Assembly (NCBI GenBank): GCA_965204155.1
Contig: OZ241971.1
Span: 2,170,001-2,234,000 of the forward strand
DNA length: 64,000 nucleotides
From: UBA6522 sp965204155
Lineage (GTDB): Bacteria > Pseudomonadota > Gammaproteobacteria > Steroidobacterales > Rariloculaceae
Direction of reading: 5' to 3'
Both the position numbers and the translations under genes were made by a program. How positions within the stretch are numbered: the first letter of the stretch is position 1; every line of letters begins with the position of its first letter. The notes beneath the pieces were generated by a model. The model saw only the letters and a program-made list of their open reading frames with translations. It did not search any database and was not told where the DNA came from. Below are positions 62,295 to 64,000 of this stretch, piece after piece.

Positions 62295-62609
62295 TTATGA
62301 GTTTAGCTGCTGATCGGGCTTGAGCGCCTCGTCCAGGCGTGCGCTCATGGCCCGGACCCGCGGACCGAAGACGTCCTTGAGCTGGCGATCGTCCCCGGCT
62401 CGCTTCAACAGTTCGTTGGCCAGGTTGAGCGCCGCCATGATCGCGATGCGGTCCAGCCCGATTACCTTGCCGCTGTCGCGTATTTCGCGCATCTTCTTGT
62501 TGAGCAACTCCACCGACGCCAGCAGGTTGGCCTTTTCTTCGGCGGGGCAGGAGACCTGGTACTCCTTTTCCAGTATCCGGATAGTGATGTGCGCGAACAT
62601 TTCGCTCAC
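62295..62609 (-). CDS. zapA: Cell division protein ZapA
   Basis: 104 aa. ITIRILEKEYQVSCPAEEKA, NLLASVELLNKKMREIRDSG, IGLDRIAIMAALNLANELL, then a coiled coil. Crosslinks FtsZ filaments. Overlaps the upstream gene by ATGA. Confidence 0.93.
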   Translation of the reverse strand: MSEMFAHITIRILEKEYQVSCPAEEKANLLASVELLNKKMREIRDSGKVIGLDRIAIMAALNLANELLKRAGDDRQLKDVFGPRVRAMSARLDEALKPDQQLNS

Positions 62610-62839
62610 GAGGGGCTCTCCATGGCCTTGAGCCGGGTGATCATCGCTTCCACCCGCGACCGTACCTGGTCATTCATCTGGACCAACCTGGCCCGCTCCT
62701 CCATCAGGCTGTCCTGGCGCTGCCTCAGCGAACCGTTCTCGTCCTGAAGTTGCCGGCATATGACAAGCAACTCATCCAGCCGTTTTTCCAGCCGCTGGAG
62801 TTCCAGCTCGAAGTGCTGATTGCCGGCCTCGGAGTTCAT
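62606..62839 (-). CDS. TIGR02449-family coiled-coil protein
   Basis: 77 aa, almost wholly a heptad coiled coil: LELQRLEKRLDELLVICRQL, QDENGSLRQRQDSLMEERAR, LVQMNDQVRSRVEAMITRLK. A ZapB-like small protein always found before zapA. The ATG is six bases after TATAGT, with no Shine-Dalgarno. Confidence 0.87.
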   Translation of the reverse strand: MNSEAGNQHFELELQRLEKRLDELLVICRQLQDENGSLRQRQDSLMEERARLVQMNDQVRSRVEAMITRLKAMESPS

Positions 62840-62845
62840 CGAGCC

Positions 62846-62875
62846 ACTATAGAACCGGGTAGCTACAGGGGTCAA
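62846..62875 (-). promoter_or_regulatory. Promoter of TIGR02449-zapA operon, leaderless arrangement
   Basis: On the minus strand: TTGACC (62870-62875), 18-bp spacer, TATAGT (62846-62851), six bases, ATG. The best of the three leaderless-type promoters because both hexamers are good. Confidence 0.6.
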
Positions 62876-62929
62876 CAAAGGGCTGCGCAGTGGTAGCATT
62901 GACCGCCCCACACCACGGAGAGGCCCCCG

Positions 62930-64000
62930 TTGACTGCGCAAACCGCGGCATCCAGGGAATACGCCAGGCGCCGCCGCCACCTGATGGAACTCATGGGTTC
63001 CGGCGGGATCGCGGTGCTGCCGGCGGCCCCCGCGCAACGGCGCAGCCGCGACACGAACTACGAGTACCGTCAGGACAGCGATTTCTTCTACCTGACGGGA
63101 TTCGGCGAGCCCGAATCCGTCGCGGTCCTGGTGCCCGGCCGGCCCGGGGGCGAGTTCATCCTGTTCTGCCGGGATCGCGACCCGCAGCGGGAACTCTGGG
63201 ACGGAATCCGCGCGGGCCCGGAAGGCGCGGTGGCCGACCACGCCGCCGACGACGCGTTCCCCATCGACGACATCGACGAGATCCTTCCCGGGCTGCTGGA
63301 ACGCAGCGAGCGGGTCTACTACGCCATGGGCGCCTCCGACGCCTTCGACGGCCGCCTGATGGAGTGGATACACCGGCTGCAGAGCAACCGCCAGCGGGGC
63401 GGCGCGCCCGACGAACTGGTGTCGCTGGACCACCTCCTGCACGAGATGCGCCTGTTCAAGAGCCGTGCGGAGATCCGCATCATGCAGCGCTCGGCAAAGC
63501 TCGCCGTGGCGGCCCACCGGCGGGCGATGACGGTTTGCAGGCCGGGGATGCACGAGTACGAACTGGAAGCCGAGTTCCGCCACGAGTTTGCCCGCCACGG
63601 CGCCCAGTGCTCCTACACGCCCATCGTCGCGGCGGGGGCCAACGCCTGCATCCTGCATTACACCGAGAACCGGGCGCCGCTGAAGGACGGCGACCTGGTG
63701 CTCATCGACGCCGGCTGCGAGTTCCGCATGTACGCCTCCGACGTGACCCGCACGTTCCCGGTCAACGGCCGCTACAGCGAGCCCCAGCGGGAGCTGTATG
63801 AAGTCGTCCACGCGGCCCACGCCGCCGCGGTGGCCAATGTGCGCACCGGCAATCACTGGAACGATCCCCACGACGCCGCCGTCCGGGAGATCACCCGCGG
63901 CCTGAAGGAGTTGGGGATTCTCAGGGGCCGGCTCGAAGACCTGTTGAAAGAGGAAGCCTGCAAGCCCTACTTCATGCACAAGACGGGACACTGGCTGGGC
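62930..64000 (+). CDS. pepP: Xaa-Pro aminopeptidase (3' end outside window)
   Basis: 357 codons to the window edge. The start is a TTG with GGAGAGG upstream: TAQTAASREYARRRRHLMEL, then RRSRDTNYEYRQDSDFFYLT of the N-domain and the pita-bread fold with SYTPIVAAGANACILHYTEN, VLIDAGCEFRMYASDVTRTF (first metal aspartates) and HKTGHWLG at the end. The last metal ligands are beyond the window. Divergent from the TIGR02449-zapA operon. Confidence 0.94.
   Translation, partial: MTAQTAASREYARRRRHLMELMGSGGIAVLPAAPAQRRSRDTNYEYRQDSDFFYLTGFGEPESVAVLVPGRPGGEFILFCRDRDPQRELWDGIRAGPEGAVADHAADDAFPIDDIDEILPGLLERSERVYYAMGASDAFDGRLMEWIHRLQSNRQRGGAPDELVSLDHLLHEMRLFKSRAEIRIMQRSAKLAVAAHRRAMTVCRPGMHEYELEAEFRHEFARHGAQCSYTPIVAAGANACILHYTENRAPLKDGDLVLIDAGCEFRMYASDVTRTFPVNGRYSEPQRELYEVVHAAHAAAVANVRTGNHWNDPHDAAVREITRGLKELGILRGRLEDLLKEEACKPYFMHKTGHWLG

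Overview
The window is about 64 kb of GC-rich DNA from the chromosome of a gammaproteobacterium that I cannot place to genus. The evidence is gene order: pepP - TIGR02449 coiled-coil gene - zapA - (6S RNA slot) - fau at the right end, cysS/holA/nadD/rsfS/rlmH/rng/yhdP in the middle, tldD and pmbA, coq7, and LPS and ubiquinone genes. It is a Gram-negative aerobe.

Left third (1-20378): an accessory island for inositol, and probably phytate, use. It holds the start of a TonB-dependent receptor, iolG and a second Gfo/Idh/MocA oxidoreductase, a leftward iolC-iolD-iolE operon with iolC fused to DUF2090, iolB, a PhoX-type phosphatase, an RpiR-family regulator, a TRAP transporter (DctP, DctQ, DctM) with a DUF1907 (C11orf54-like) gene and a PanE-like reductase, a two-domain beta-propeller phytase lipoprotein and an SGLT-type sodium symporter. 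Together they could carry phytate from the cell surface to myo-inositol and on to 2-deoxy-5-keto-gluconate 6-phosphate. The last step, iolA, is not in the window. A near-identical AT-rich motif lies before iolB and before the regulator and is a candidate operator.

Middle (20476-48030): leuS, lptE, DUF6152 and PD40 exported proteins, xth, a degraded patch (GIY-YIG gene, frameshifted NYN gene, DUF433 antitoxin with a truncated toxin), GST, hisI, then cysS-yidD-trm112-holA-nadD-rsfS-rlmH, rng-yhdP, a PLP decarboxylase, tldD and a polyamine-type ABC transporter.

Mobile block (48031-51566): an IS1380-family element with a CTAG target duplication, itself interrupted by a 1.9 kb group II intron. 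Removing the intron restores an intact 437-codon transposase frame.

Right part (51594-64000): purK-purE, pmbA, a PIN toxin with its antitoxin, purC, djlA, coq7, rplM-rpsI, tRNA-Gln, hicBA, an nhaA remnant, rpiA, an EVE-domain gene, fau, zapA, the TIGR02449 gene and pepP (cut by the window end).

Features that ordinary gene annotation does not explain: four copies of a ~140 bp three-way-junction palindrome whose stems differ in sequence but stay paired; 21-bp repeat arrays in opposite orientation at the two ends of yidD; a duplicated promoter/leader cassette; and -10 hexamers exactly six bases before the start codon of three genes, suggesting leaderless mRNAs.
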